From Lachnospiraceae bacterium (GTDB lineage: Bacteria; Bacillota; Clostridia; Lachnospirales; Lachnospiraceae): a stretch of DNA of 64,000 bases. This document shows positions 1 through 8,296 of this stretch, in pieces. The notes below the pieces were generated by a model. The model had not been told where the DNA came from and searched no databases. It was given only the letters and a program-made list of their open reading frames with translations. The translations under genes were made by a program, and so were the position numbers. The DNA is taken from positions 182,869-246,868 of the forward strand of contig JAIEFE010000014.1 of NCBI GenBank assembly GCA_029067085.1, in the 5' to 3' direction. Every line of letters begins with the position of its first letter. Within the stretch, counting starts at the first letter, position 1.

Positions 1-467
1 TCTCTCGGTCTGTCATAGTGTACCGACGGCTTATCCTTCCCGGCAGCAAACGCCCAGCCCAGAGCGCAGTAATAATCGCCTGCATCGTCAATGCGCCCGG
101 GATCATCCATACGCACCATCCGCGCCGCCCCCGAAAAGGCTTTGTCATCCTTGTCGAGCGCCTTTTCCAGAGCACGCACAAAGCCGGATTCCACGATCGT
201 GTCATTGTTCAATAAAATAACATAAGTTGTTTTATTTACTTTACACTCCTCAATGCCCCTGTTCACCGCTGCGCAGAAGCCGTAATTTTTGTCCAGAGCA
301 ATCGTCCGCACGGCGGGAAATTTCTCCTGTACAAGCGCAAGGCTTCCGTCCGCAGAGCCATTGTCCACCACAATAACCCCGGCAGGTTCTCCCGCCAGAG
401 AGGTAAGGCAGTTTTCTATATACCGTATCCCGTTGTAGTTCGGGATAATGATCGTAGAACGGATCAT
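1..467 (-). CDS. GT2 family glycosyltransferase, 3' end beyond left edge
   Basis: The reading frame opens at ATG 467 and stays open to base 1, giving about 155 residues without a stop, so the C-terminus lies outside the window. The N-terminus reads STIIIPNYNG, the usual GT2 (GT-A fold) opening strand. VVDNGSADGS follows, then the acidic metal-binding motif LLNNDT at about residue 90. It probably transfers a sugar from a nucleotide donor to a growing wall polysaccharide on the inner membrane face. A strong GGAGGAAGG lies 4-5 bases before the ATG, and the start sits 13 bases after the stop of the upstream GT2 gene, so the two are co-transcribed. The family call is firm; donor and acceptor cannot be read from sequence. 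Confidence 0.88.
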   Translation of the reverse strand, partial: MIRSTIIIPNYNGIRYIENCLTSLAGEPAGVIVVDNGSADGSLALVQEKFPAVRTIALDKNYGFCAAVNRGIEECKVNKTTYVILLNNDTIVESGFVRALEKALDKDDKAFSGAARMVRMDDPGRIDDAGDYYCALGWAFAAGKDKPSVHYDRPR

Positions 468-479
468 AGCCTTCCTCCT

Positions 480-1904
480 TCACATGCGGATCGTCATTTT
501 GGGGTCCCACACTACCAGATACCCCTCCTCGCGCACCGCCTCCCCCAATGCGATGCTCAGCTTCCGATACTCCGCCTCGGCACAGGTAAGCCCCGTCATG
601 TCCGCAATGCAAAATGCTCTCTTCTCCCGCTCCTCTTTCCTGTAGAGGGTTCTCTCCCGATAGGGCAGTCCCGTGATCCGGCTAAAGAGCGGGCGCAGCT
701 CCTCACGCACCTGTATACAGCGGATATCAACCGCCGCACAGTCCTGTGTCAGCACCGCTCTGTGCGTGTTCCCTCCGGTATAATGTCCCGGCAGTCCCGA
801 AAAAAGTGTGTGTCCCTCCTCGTCATATGCTCCGGCAAAAATCTGCCCTTTGCGATTCAGGATCCGCCCCCCGACGATGCCCGCATCACGTCTTACGCTC
901 AACAGATCCGGCTCATAGGCGATGTTATAAAAACCCAGATGCAGACTGTGCGTCACCTGTGCCGAAAACCCTCTTCTCTCACAGAAATCCGCCAGCGCCC
1001 TCCGCCCTGCCTCATAAGCATAGGATTTACTGGACGTGTTTAAGGCCGTGGAATCCCTGTGAGACCGCCAATGATAAAGTACTCTGGGAATATGACAGAT
1101 CCGTGCCGTCTCCGGAGCAAGCGCCCCGTCCGGCCAAAGGCTGTCCACCGCTCGAAGGACCAGATCGTAATCCTGTGCCCCGTTGTAATCCCCCCGCAGC
1201 TTAAGGCGCTTCATCAGCCCGGCCTCCAGTGCCATAAAGTGACAGATATAGTTGTTTGACAATATTAAATCAAGATTAAATTCTTGTTTAATATGCGGAT
1301 TTACAAAGCTTTGCGCTGCTTCGTCATACTTGTCCTCGTCAGAGTACAGAAGAGCCGGAGGGCATCCTTTCTGTCTCCCCAGACGGATCCGCTCCGCCAT
1401 ATGATATAACGCATCAGGTGTTATGAAATCGTCGTGATCCAGAAGTGCGATGTAATCTCCGGAAGCAGTCTCAATCCCGGCATTGGTATTCTCTGCAATT
1501 CCCCGATTCTCCGAAAGTCTGCTGTAACGGATCCGCAGATCTCCGGTCTCATAGATCAACTGCCGCACCGTGCGCTCCACTCTGTCTCCCGCACTGGCGT
1601 CTGCTATGATCAGTTCCCAGTTTGAATAGCTCTGGGCCTGCACGGAGGAGATCATCTCCTTCAGATAGATTTCCTTCGTCTCATAGGCCGGTGTAATGAT
1701 ACTGAATCGGTACGGCCACTCCTGTGTCTTCTGCCGCTGCTCTTCCAGCTCCTTCTCTCCGGGTGGACAGTAACGGTAATCAGCCGCCAGACGCTCCTCC
1801 TGCATCCGCTCCGCCGCCGCGTAGAAGGTATTCGTCAGTCCGTTCTTTTTCAGATAATTTACGGTTTTTCTCACATTGTCAAGTCTCAGTATCCGATTAC
1901 CCAC
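480..1904 (-). CDS. GT2 family glycosyltransferase (RgpF/rhamnosyltransferase-like)
   Basis: This 474-residue protein has an N-terminal helical stretch of about 70 residues, then one GT2 domain opening with FSIITPAYET. The metal-binding motif LLDHDD is at about residues 153-158 and YSDEDKYD follows some 35 residues later. The C-terminal 150 residues are not a recognised domain. The family includes rhamnosyltransferases of streptococcal-type rhamnan clusters, which suits the rfb genes in the same locus; the sugar specificity is inference. The start is GTG at 1904, with AGGAG eight bases upstream; no better ATG exists nearby. The next GT2 gene follows 13 bases downstream. Confidence 0.85.
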   Translation of the reverse strand: MGNRILRLDNVRKTVNYLKKNGLTNTFYAAAERMQEERLAADYRYCPPGEKELEEQRQKTQEWPYRFSIITPAYETKEIYLKEMISSVQAQSYSNWELIIADASAGDRVERTVRQLIYETGDLRIRYSRLSENRGIAENTNAGIETASGDYIALLDHDDFITPDALYHMAERIRLGRQKGCPPALLYSDEDKYDEAAQSFVNPHIKQEFNLDLILSNNYICHFMALEAGLMKRLKLRGDYNGAQDYDLVLRAVDSLWPDGALAPETARICHIPRVLYHWRSHRDSTALNTSSKSYAYEAGRRALADFCERRGFSAQVTHSLHLGFYNIAYEPDLLSVRRDAGIVGGRILNRKGQIFAGAYDEEGHTLFSGLPGHYTGGNTHRAVLTQDCAAVDIRCIQVREELRPLFSRITGLPYRERTLYRKEEREKRAFCIADMTGLTCAEAEYRKLSIALGEAVREEGYLVVWDPKMTIRM

Positions 1905-1923
1905 TACAGCTTCTCCTGTTTTC

Positions 1924-2031
1924 CTATCTCACACTATTAACAGACGCGACCAAGAACACGTCATAGCCATAATACCGATGTAATATACGAATAGCATAAT
2001 CACGGAGCGCAAGCGCGTCTGCGTTGATCAT
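1924..2031 (-). other. Possible 35-codon ORF or coding remnant in the hairpin region
   Basis: Between the phosphohexomutase and the GT2 gene an ATG at 2031 opens a 35-residue frame with unremarkable composition (it contains LRDYAIRILHRYYGYDVF). It ends in TAG 20 bases before the GTG of the GT2 gene. No ribosome binding site precedes it, and its 5' part lies inside a large inverted repeat. It may be a decayed gene end or chance. I do not recognise it. Confidence 0.2.
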
Positions 2032-2042
2032 GCTATTCGTAT
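1985..2042. repeat. Large intergenic inverted repeat (hairpin)
   Basis: Two 18-base arms (ATACGAATAGCATAATCA at 1985-2002 and TGATCATGCTATTCGTAT at 2025-2042) are complementary at 17 of 18 positions. The loop itself can pair through GCGC-AA-GCGC (2007-2016). It follows the phosphohexomutase stop by 16 bases in the direction of transcription. There is no T-run after it on the minus strand, so it is not a typical intrinsic terminator. It may attenuate readthrough, stabilise the upstream mRNA, or be a palindromic repetitive element. Confidence 0.7.
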
Positions 2043-2058
2043 GATTTATATAAATTGC

Positions 2059-3780
2059 TTAAATATTCTTCTTCACTTCCTCAGTCAATCTGTCAAGTCT
2101 CGCCTGCGCATCCTCAAGGCTCGTGCCCTTTACGCCCATATAGAACTTGATCTTCGGCTCCGTACCGGAGGGTCTTGCACAGCACCAGGAATCTTCCGTC
2201 AGGTCAAAGTAGAGAACATTAGACTGCGGCAGTCCCGTCTTTCCTTTTTCCCCGGTCTCAAGATTCAGAGTCTCCCCTGTGTCGTAATCCCTGAACTCCT
2301 TCACGGTAAGCTCCCCGAAGCTCTTGGGCGGGTTCTTGCGCAGCTTGCTCATCAGCTCCTCAATCTCCTTCGCGCCGTCGATGCCCTTCATGGTGATGGA
2401 ATACTGCCCCTCTTTATAGTAGCCGTATTTCTCGTAGAGATTGATCATCTGATCCCATACGGTGATTCCCTGTTTCTTACACCATGCAGCCATCTCGCAC
2501 AGACACATCACTGCCACAACGGCGTCCTTGTCTCTCGCATGGGTGCCTGCAAGACAGCCGTAACTCTCTTCCAGACCGAACACATAGTTGTTGGAGCCGG
2601 TCTGCTCAAAGAGCTTGATCTGCTCGCCGATAAACTTAAAGCCGGTCAACACTTCGATAAACTTCACCTTATAATCATCCGAAATAGCCCGGGCCATATT
2701 GGTGGTCACGATGGTGGTGACAAGGGCGGGGTTCTCAGGCATCTTGCCTGCAGCGGTTCTCTCTCTCAAAATATACTCAGCGATCAGCATGCCTGACATA
2801 TTGCCCGTGAAAGGCACATACTCGCCGGATTTGGTATCCAACGCATAGATGCCGAGTCTGTCCGCATCCGGATCCGTAGCGAGCACGATATCCGCATTCT
2901 TTTCCTTCGCCAGTTTGAGCGCCAGGGTAAATGCCTTGGGATCCTCCGGGTTCGGGTATTCCAGCGTGGTAAAGTCGGGATCCGGCATCTCCTGCTCGGG
3001 TACCACGTAAACATTCTTGAAGCCAAGCTCCGAGAGGATGCGTCTTACCGGTACATTGCCCGTGCCGTTGAAAGGCGAGTAGACGATCTTCATATCTTCC
3101 GCCATCTCCTGTATCACCTCGGGATGGATGATCTGCTTTTTCAGCTCAGCCATATACTTGTCGTCGATCTCTTTGCCGATGACCACGTAGAGGCCGGCCT
3201 TCTTCGCTTCCTCCTTATCCATGGTCTTTACGGTATGATAATCGGTCACGTTGTTGACCTCGGTGATGATCTCCTTATCCTTGGGAGCCGTCACCTGCGC
3301 GCCGTCCTCCCAATAGCACTTGTAGCCGTTATACTCCGGCGGATTGTGGCTGGCTGTGATCACGATACCGGAGATACAGCCCAGCTCTCTGAGGGCAAAG
3401 GACAACTCCGGCGTGGGACGGAGCGCATCAAACACATATGCCTTGATCCCGTTTGCCGCAAGACACAGAGCCGCCTCATCCGCAAACTCGGGGGACATCC
3501 TTCTGGAATCGTAAGCGATCGCCACACCTTTCTTCTCGCCGCCCTGTTTCTTTATGTAATTTGCAAGCCCCTGCGTCGCTTTGCGCACCGTATAGATATT
3601 CATGCGGTTCGTGCCCGCGCCGATCACACCGCGAAGTCCGCCCGTGCCGAACGCAAGCTCCTTGTAAAAGCGGTCCTCGATCTCCTTCTCATCATTGCGG
3701 ATCGCGGTAAGCTCCTGTTTCGTCGCATCGTCAAAATAGGAATCCTCCAGCCAGAATGCAAACTGCTCTTTGTAGCCCAT
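2059..3780 (-). CDS. pgcA: Phospho-sugar mutase (phosphoglucomutase type)
   Basis: This 573-residue protein belongs to the alpha-D-phosphohexomutase superfamily and has the usual full length. The active-site phosphoserine loop TASHNPPEYNGYKCYW is at about residue 141, the metal-binding loop DPDADRLG at about 304, a sugar-binding GLEES segment near 407, and the phosphate-binding RPSGTEPKIK near the C-terminus. It most likely interconverts glucose-6-phosphate and glucose-1-phosphate in the cytoplasm, the substrate for RfbA encoded in the same cluster. AGGAGGG lies seven bases before the ATG. It has its own promoter and is separated from the next gene by a large hairpin, so it may be transcribed partly on its own. 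The symbol follows the Bacillus homologue; phosphomannomutase activity cannot be excluded. Confidence 0.92.
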   Translation of the reverse strand: MGYKEQFAFWLEDSYFDDATKQELTAIRNDEKEIEDRFYKELAFGTGGLRGVIGAGTNRMNIYTVRKATQGLANYIKKQGGEKKGVAIAYDSRRMSPEFADEAALCLAANGIKAYVFDALRPTPELSFALRELGCISGIVITASHNPPEYNGYKCYWEDGAQVTAPKDKEIITEVNNVTDYHTVKTMDKEEAKKAGLYVVIGKEIDDKYMAELKKQIIHPEVIQEMAEDMKIVYSPFNGTGNVPVRRILSELGFKNVYVVPEQEMPDPDFTTLEYPNPEDPKAFTLALKLAKEKNADIVLATDPDADRLGIYALDTKSGEYVPFTGNMSGMLIAEYILRERTAAGKMPENPALVTTIVTTNMARAISDDYKVKFIEVLTGFKFIGEQIKLFEQTGSNNYVFGLEESYGCLAGTHARDKDAVVAVMCLCEMAAWCKKQGITVWDQMINLYEKYGYYKEGQYSITMKGIDGAKEIEELMSKLRKNPPKSFGELTVKEFRDYDTGETLNLETGEKGKTGLPQSNVLYFDLTEDSWCCARPSGTEPKIKFYMGVKGTSLEDAQARLDRLTEEVKKNI

Positions 3781-3810
3781 TTTAAGCCCTCCTTATAGAA
3801 TATTTTATAT

Positions 3811-3839
3811 ATTTTACCACATACTGAAATCTGCCGCAA
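3811..3839 (-). promoter_or_regulatory. Sigma-A-type promoter for the phosphohexomutase gene
   Basis: On the minus strand TTGCGG (3839-3834) and TAAAAT (3816-3811) are exactly 17 bases apart, about 30 bases before the pgcA start codon. This suggests pgcA can be transcribed independently of the glycosyltransferase genes upstream. Confidence 0.6.
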
Positions 3840-3862
3840 ATTATAATTCCTTTTAATTTTAT

Positions 3863-5881
3863 CTATACTTTGAGTGCAAAATCACTCCTGTCCAGCGAAA
3901 AATTCGGATTATAATAAGGATCTCCCTTCTCCAAAAGTCCTTTCCACCTCTTCCGGAACAATTCCGACTCCTTCTCGTAGCGCGCCGCATTCTCCCCGCT
4001 GCCGTCCGACCCTCTGGATACGGACTCATAGTGATAGAGCTCCGCAAAAGGTGTGAACACGTTCACATAGCCCGCCCTCCAGGCGCGGACACAGAGATCC
4101 ACATCGTTGAGCGAGACCGCAAAGGCCTCCTCCAGACCACCCAGCTTCACATACAACGCCTTCCTCATCATCAGACAGGCTCCCGTCACCGCCATCACAT
4201 TCTGTGCATAGCAGAGCCTTCCCATATACCCCAGATTCTGACTGGCTACGCGGTAATGACTGTGTCCTGCCGTCCTGTGTGCACCGAGTCCCAGCACCAC
4301 GCCCGCATGCTGGATCGTCCTGTCCTCATAGTAGAGCTTCGCTCCCACTGCGCCCACATCTCTGCGCTGTGCATACATCAAAAGTTCCTCGATCCAGTCC
4401 GGCGTAATGACCTGTGTATCATTATTCAAGAGCAGGATATATTCCCCCGACGCTTCGGAAACGCCCAGATTGTTGATCCTCGAATAATTGAATTCTCCCT
4501 TATACGTTATGACATGAACCGCCGGATTTTCCTGTATTTTCCTGTAATAGTCAAAAATCTCCTCCGTCGCGCTGTTGTTCTCCACCACAATGATCTCTAT
4601 ATCGTCGTAGGTGCTGCGCTCCAGAATAGAAGTGATGCAGCGGCTCAGATCCTCCAGATGATCCTTGTTCGGAATGATGATGGAAACTCTGGGATTTCCC
4701 AATATCTCGTACTTAATCTGAAAAATCGTCTCAAATGCCTTGGTGGAAGAGATCTCAAAGTTTTTGAATCCACGTGCCTTCAGATGCGCTGCCACTGCCC
4801 CCTTCGCCGCCTCGATGGCATAGCTCTTCGCATTGATGTCCGATGCCACGCTGCCCGCGTGGGATCTCCAATAGTAAAGGAGCTTCGGTACATGCACGAC
4901 ACATTTCGCACGTGATGTCAGCCGCAGGATCATGTCATGATCCTGACTGCCGTCAAACTCGGAACGAAACAACTCCGTTCCGTCCAGAAGGCGTCTCGCA
5001 AAAGCGCTGAAATGGCAGATGTAATTGTTCGCCCGCAGATTGTCCGGCGCAAAATCCGGCTTAAAATGCAGTGTGATCATATCGTCAATGGTTCCGCTTC
5101 CCTTGAAAGTGGCTTCATCGCAGTAAATATAATCCGCTCCCCGTTCGCAGACCGCTTTCGCATACTCGTAAAGGACGCTGGGGTGAAGCACGTCATCATG
5201 ATCAAACAGCGCGATATAATTTCCGGATGACATGGCCAGACAGGCGTTGGTATTGCCGGAGATCCCTTCGTTTTTCGACAGCTTCTTATAGAGAATGCGG
5301 CAGTAGAGACTGCTTCTGGGACGGAGATACTGCTTATCCCGTCCCATATATTCCCGACAGATCTGCTCCACATAGGCATGCTCTTCATCCGAGCCGTCAG
5401 CCAGACAAAGTTCCCAGTTCTCGTAGGTTTGTTCCATCACGGATTCGATCGCCTGACGCAAAAATGCCTCCGGCGTATTGTATAAGGGCATGAGAATGCT
5501 GAATTTTACCTCTTTGTCAAACTTTGTCAGCCGCTGTCTCGCCGCCTCCTCAAGCCCCGGAAAGCTGGCCGTCCCGTGCTGCACTCTGGCCTTTTTCTCG
5601 ATAGCCTTTGCATTCAGTTTTCTGAGAATTCCTTTCAGACTTCCATAATAGCCCAGCCTCTCTTTCGTCCGCTGAAGCTTGTGCACAAGCATACGCAGAG
5701 GCTTCGACAACCGCCAGAGAAGACTCCCCTTGATCCTCGCAAGCTTTCCGACTGCCTCTGCCTCGTTACGCTCCGCCTCAGAGAGCTTTTCCGAGAGCGT
5801 CCTGCCCCGTATCAGCTCCCGCCTGTAGGCTTCTTTGTAATAGCGAAGCTCCTCTGTCTCCGTCATATCCTTTCGTTCCAT
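3863..5881 (-). CDS. Tandem-domain GT2 glycosyltransferase
   Basis: This 672-residue cytoplasmic protein begins with about 80 residues of charged, coiled-coil-like sequence. It then carries two GT2 domains. The first opens with FSILMPLYNTPE at about residue 129 and contains LFDHDD and YCDEATF. The second opens with VSIIIPNKDH at about 394 and contains LLLNNDT and GAVGAKLYY, as in RgpF/rhamnosyltransferase-like enzymes. Two complete catalytic domains suggest that it forms two linkages of a repeating polymer, such as alternating rhamnosyl bonds; that is inference. It starts 16 bases after the preceding GT gene behind AAAGGA. An internal ATG (MTETEE) five codons later is an alternative start. 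Confidence 0.88.
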   Translation of the reverse strand: MERKDMTETEELRYYKEAYRRELIRGRTLSEKLSEAERNEAEAVGKLARIKGSLLWRLSKPLRMLVHKLQRTKERLGYYGSLKGILRKLNAKAIEKKARVQHGTASFPGLEEAARQRLTKFDKEVKFSILMPLYNTPEAFLRQAIESVMEQTYENWELCLADGSDEEHAYVEQICREYMGRDKQYLRPRSSLYCRILYKKLSKNEGISGNTNACLAMSSGNYIALFDHDDVLHPSVLYEYAKAVCERGADYIYCDEATFKGSGTIDDMITLHFKPDFAPDNLRANNYICHFSAFARRLLDGTELFRSEFDGSQDHDMILRLTSRAKCVVHVPKLLYYWRSHAGSVASDINAKSYAIEAAKGAVAAHLKARGFKNFEISSTKAFETIFQIKYEILGNPRVSIIIPNKDHLEDLSRCITSILERSTYDDIEIIVVENNSATEEIFDYYRKIQENPAVHVITYKGEFNYSRINNLGVSEASGEYILLLNNDTQVITPDWIEELLMYAQRRDVGAVGAKLYYEDRTIQHAGVVLGLGAHRTAGHSHYRVASQNLGYMGRLCYAQNVMAVTGACLMMRKALYVKLGGLEEAFAVSLNDVDLCVRAWRAGYVNVFTPFAELYHYESVSRGSDGSGENAARYEKESELFRKRWKGLLEKGDPYYNPNFSLDRSDFALKV

Positions 5882-5896
5882 ACCAAAATCCTTTCT

Positions 5897-8296
5897 TTAG
5901 GAAATCGTCAGTTTCCGTTCAGACCACGCGATATAGACCGCAGATTTTTCCGCCTCATCCGCCGCCCCATTTGCAGCCAGCATTCCGATCCGGTATTCTC
6001 CCGGCTGCACCTCCGCACTGCGCAGACGAATGACAAAACCCGCAAGACCCACGTGCCTCTCTCCGGGAAGGATCGCTTCCACATCCGTCCGATGCCAGTC
6101 CACAGGACGCGCCAGATACCCCGCTCCGTCAGCCCGCTGTAACATGATCTCGCGTCGAAAAGCTGCATTGTCCGCCCCCGGCAGATAACTCCACCCCATG
6201 ATCCAGAGAATATCAGGCTCCTCCCTTTGTATCTTGTGCTGAAGCTCAGCCCTGTCTACCGTCAGCCGCAGACTCCCGCGCTCAGCCTTTCTAATCTGTC
6301 TTTTCAGGATCGATTTCGGCAGAAACTGCGCCTCCTGAACACAGAGTCGATCCTCGTAGGGAAATTTATAATTACACCCGTAATAAGACGCATTATCGAT
6401 CAGTTCTCTGTGGTAAAACGGATCTATGCCGAGAAACTCAGGATGTCTTTGATAGAGCGCCTCCTTCTCCGCAAGCAAACGTTCCCACTTACCTTCCTCC
6501 TCCTCGTCCAATCCCCGGCTCAGAGATTCATGATGAAAAAGGATCGCATCGTTCCGCTGGACGTTGAGATAGCCGGCTTTCATAAGCTTAAAGCATAAGT
6601 CCACATCGTTGTAGGAAATCGGCAGCCCGTTATCCATGCCGCCCACCTCTTCATACTTCTTTCGCGCCACCATCAGGCAGGCTCCCGTCACGGCCATCAC
6701 ATTGTAGGTGAGACGGTTCCTCCCGTAATAGTAATCCTCATCGTCCGGAAAAGTGACCAGCTTGTGCGAGGGTCCGATCGCCAGATTGGTCACACCCGCG
6801 TGTTGGATCCGCTCCGTGCCCGCATACCACAGTTTCGCTCCCACCGCACCCACATGAGGCTGCAGGGCCTGTCCGGCCATACGCCCGAGCCAGCTTCCCT
6901 CTATGATCTCCACATCATCGTTCATAAAAAGAAGCAGGTCGCCCTTCGCGTATTTTGCGCCCAGATTACACATTTTGGAGAAATGAAAGGGCATGCGCGC
7001 ATAGACATAAGTAAAACCGTAGGCCTTCTGCAGCGCTTTCATCTTTTCCCTGTTCTCGTCGCTGCTGCCGTTATCCACCACGATCCACTCGTAAAAACGA
7101 TAGGCAGTCCTCTCCCGAAAAGAATGCAGACATTTTTCAAGCACCTCGGGGTGATCCTTGGAAGGAATGATCACAGATACCACGCGATGGGGCGCGATCG
7201 CCGTATTTTCACTCCCCGATCTCGTGCAGCGTTCTCTGCCCGAAACAGAAGTGTCGTAAAGCAGATGATAAATATCCGGGTCTGCTCCCTGCTTCAGTTC
7301 CGCCCGAAGTCCCCTGCGCATCAGGGCATCCTCCCTGACCGGCACACAGCTTTTGGAGGCGCCCACAAGAAATCTGCCCTCCGCAAGCTCCCGCTTCAAA
7401 GCCTCCTGCACACCCAAAAACGCTTCCCTGCGCGACGGCGTCTGAGCGATCGCCCGAATCGTTTCCCCGGAGGGCTTATAGGTCCTGTGATAAAGCACCG
7501 CCTTCAGATGGCCGATAGCTCTCCTCCTTTTTCCCAGATCGCCGCCTGCCATTTCCGAAATCTTCTCTTCCAGACGCAGGCACAGCTCATAAAAACCCGC
7601 TTCCGGATCCTTCATGCTCACCATCCGATAGCTCATGCTTTCAAGCACGCCCGTCCTGACTGCCAGAAAATGGCCGAAATACTGAAAAGCGAGCAATGTG
7701 TCCGGAGAATAGTCCGGCTTAAACCAGGGCTCCATCCGCCTCGTCAGATCTTCCCAGTAAAAATCTTCATCCGCATACGCCAAAAGACAGGCGCTGTTCT
7801 TCGCAAAATAGCCTTTCACAGCCGCAAAAGCAGAGAAGGAGATCAATCCTTCCCCGTGCGTCAGAATTAAAATATCTGTCCCCGGCACTGCAATCTCCCG
7901 AAATCCCTGTACTGTGATCGCTTCGCCCTTTTCTATAACGCCTGTATTTTTATTCTCACAGGAATCGATCCACTGCTGATAGGGATTCGACTGGCGCCAA
8001 AGCTCCTCCTCGTAACGGAGCAGCTGCTCCTTCTTTGCCTCGATCTGCGCAAGCTCCCCGGCCGGAACATCCGTCCCTCTGAGACGACGGGCAAGACTTC
8101 CGACCGGAGCCGCCGCCTTAAACGCTATCCGATAAAGAGAATTTGTCCGGATGCGGTTCAAATTGTCCTGCGCATTCATCTGCTGACGTTCCGCATCCGC
8201 AATACGTCCTGCCAGCACAGTATTCCGTTTTCTCTCTTCCTCGTATGCCGTCCTATACCAGGTTATCCAGTCATAGCGATTCTTCTGCCCATTCAT
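5897..8296 (-). CDS. Multidomain GT2 glycosyltransferase with a degenerate first domain
   Basis: This 799-residue protein has an N-terminal coiled-coil-like segment (residues 1-85), a divergent GT-A-like region (about 130-330), a complete GT2 domain (about 368-620) and a C-terminal beta-rich segment (about 690-799). The second domain opens with VVSVIIPSKDH and has VVDNGSSDEN, LLFMNDDVE and GAVGAKLWY. The first region keeps YADEDFYW, aligning with YSDED and YCDEA of its neighbours, but lacks the opening strand and the DHDD motif, so it may not be catalytic. The start overlaps the preceding stop as TGATG, implying translational coupling. It probably builds the polymer exported by the adjacent ABC transporter. 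Confidence 0.85.
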   Translation of the reverse strand: MNGQKNRYDWITWYRTAYEEERKRNTVLAGRIADAERQQMNAQDNLNRIRTNSLYRIAFKAAAPVGSLARRLRGTDVPAGELAQIEAKKEQLLRYEEELWRQSNPYQQWIDSCENKNTGVIEKGEAITVQGFREIAVPGTDILILTHGEGLISFSAFAAVKGYFAKNSACLLAYADEDFYWEDLTRRMEPWFKPDYSPDTLLAFQYFGHFLAVRTGVLESMSYRMVSMKDPEAGFYELCLRLEEKISEMAGGDLGKRRRAIGHLKAVLYHRTYKPSGETIRAIAQTPSRREAFLGVQEALKRELAEGRFLVGASKSCVPVREDALMRRGLRAELKQGADPDIYHLLYDTSVSGRERCTRSGSENTAIAPHRVVSVIIPSKDHPEVLEKCLHSFRERTAYRFYEWIVVDNGSSDENREKMKALQKAYGFTYVYARMPFHFSKMCNLGAKYAKGDLLLFMNDDVEIIEGSWLGRMAGQALQPHVGAVGAKLWYAGTERIQHAGVTNLAIGPSHKLVTFPDDEDYYYGRNRLTYNVMAVTGACLMVARKKYEEVGGMDNGLPISYNDVDLCFKLMKAGYLNVQRNDAILFHHESLSRGLDEEEEGKWERLLAEKEALYQRHPEFLGIDPFYHRELIDNASYYGCNYKFPYEDRLCVQEAQFLPKSILKRQIRKAERGSLRLTVDRAELQHKIQREEPDILWIMGWSYLPGADNAAFRREIMLQRADGAGYLARPVDWHRTDVEAILPGERHVGLAGFVIRLRSAEVQPGEYRIGMLAANGAADEAEKSAVYIAWSERKLTIS

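Noticed and set aside
250..612. 120-codon minus-strand frame at the left edge
   Set aside because: The true frame here is the GT2 gene starting at 467, which stays open to the edge and has clear GT2 motifs and a ribosome binding site.
2041..2796. 251-codon plus-strand frame opposite the phosphohexomutase
   Set aside because: It is the antisense shadow of a well-conserved gene, with no ribosome binding site and no protein-like motifs.
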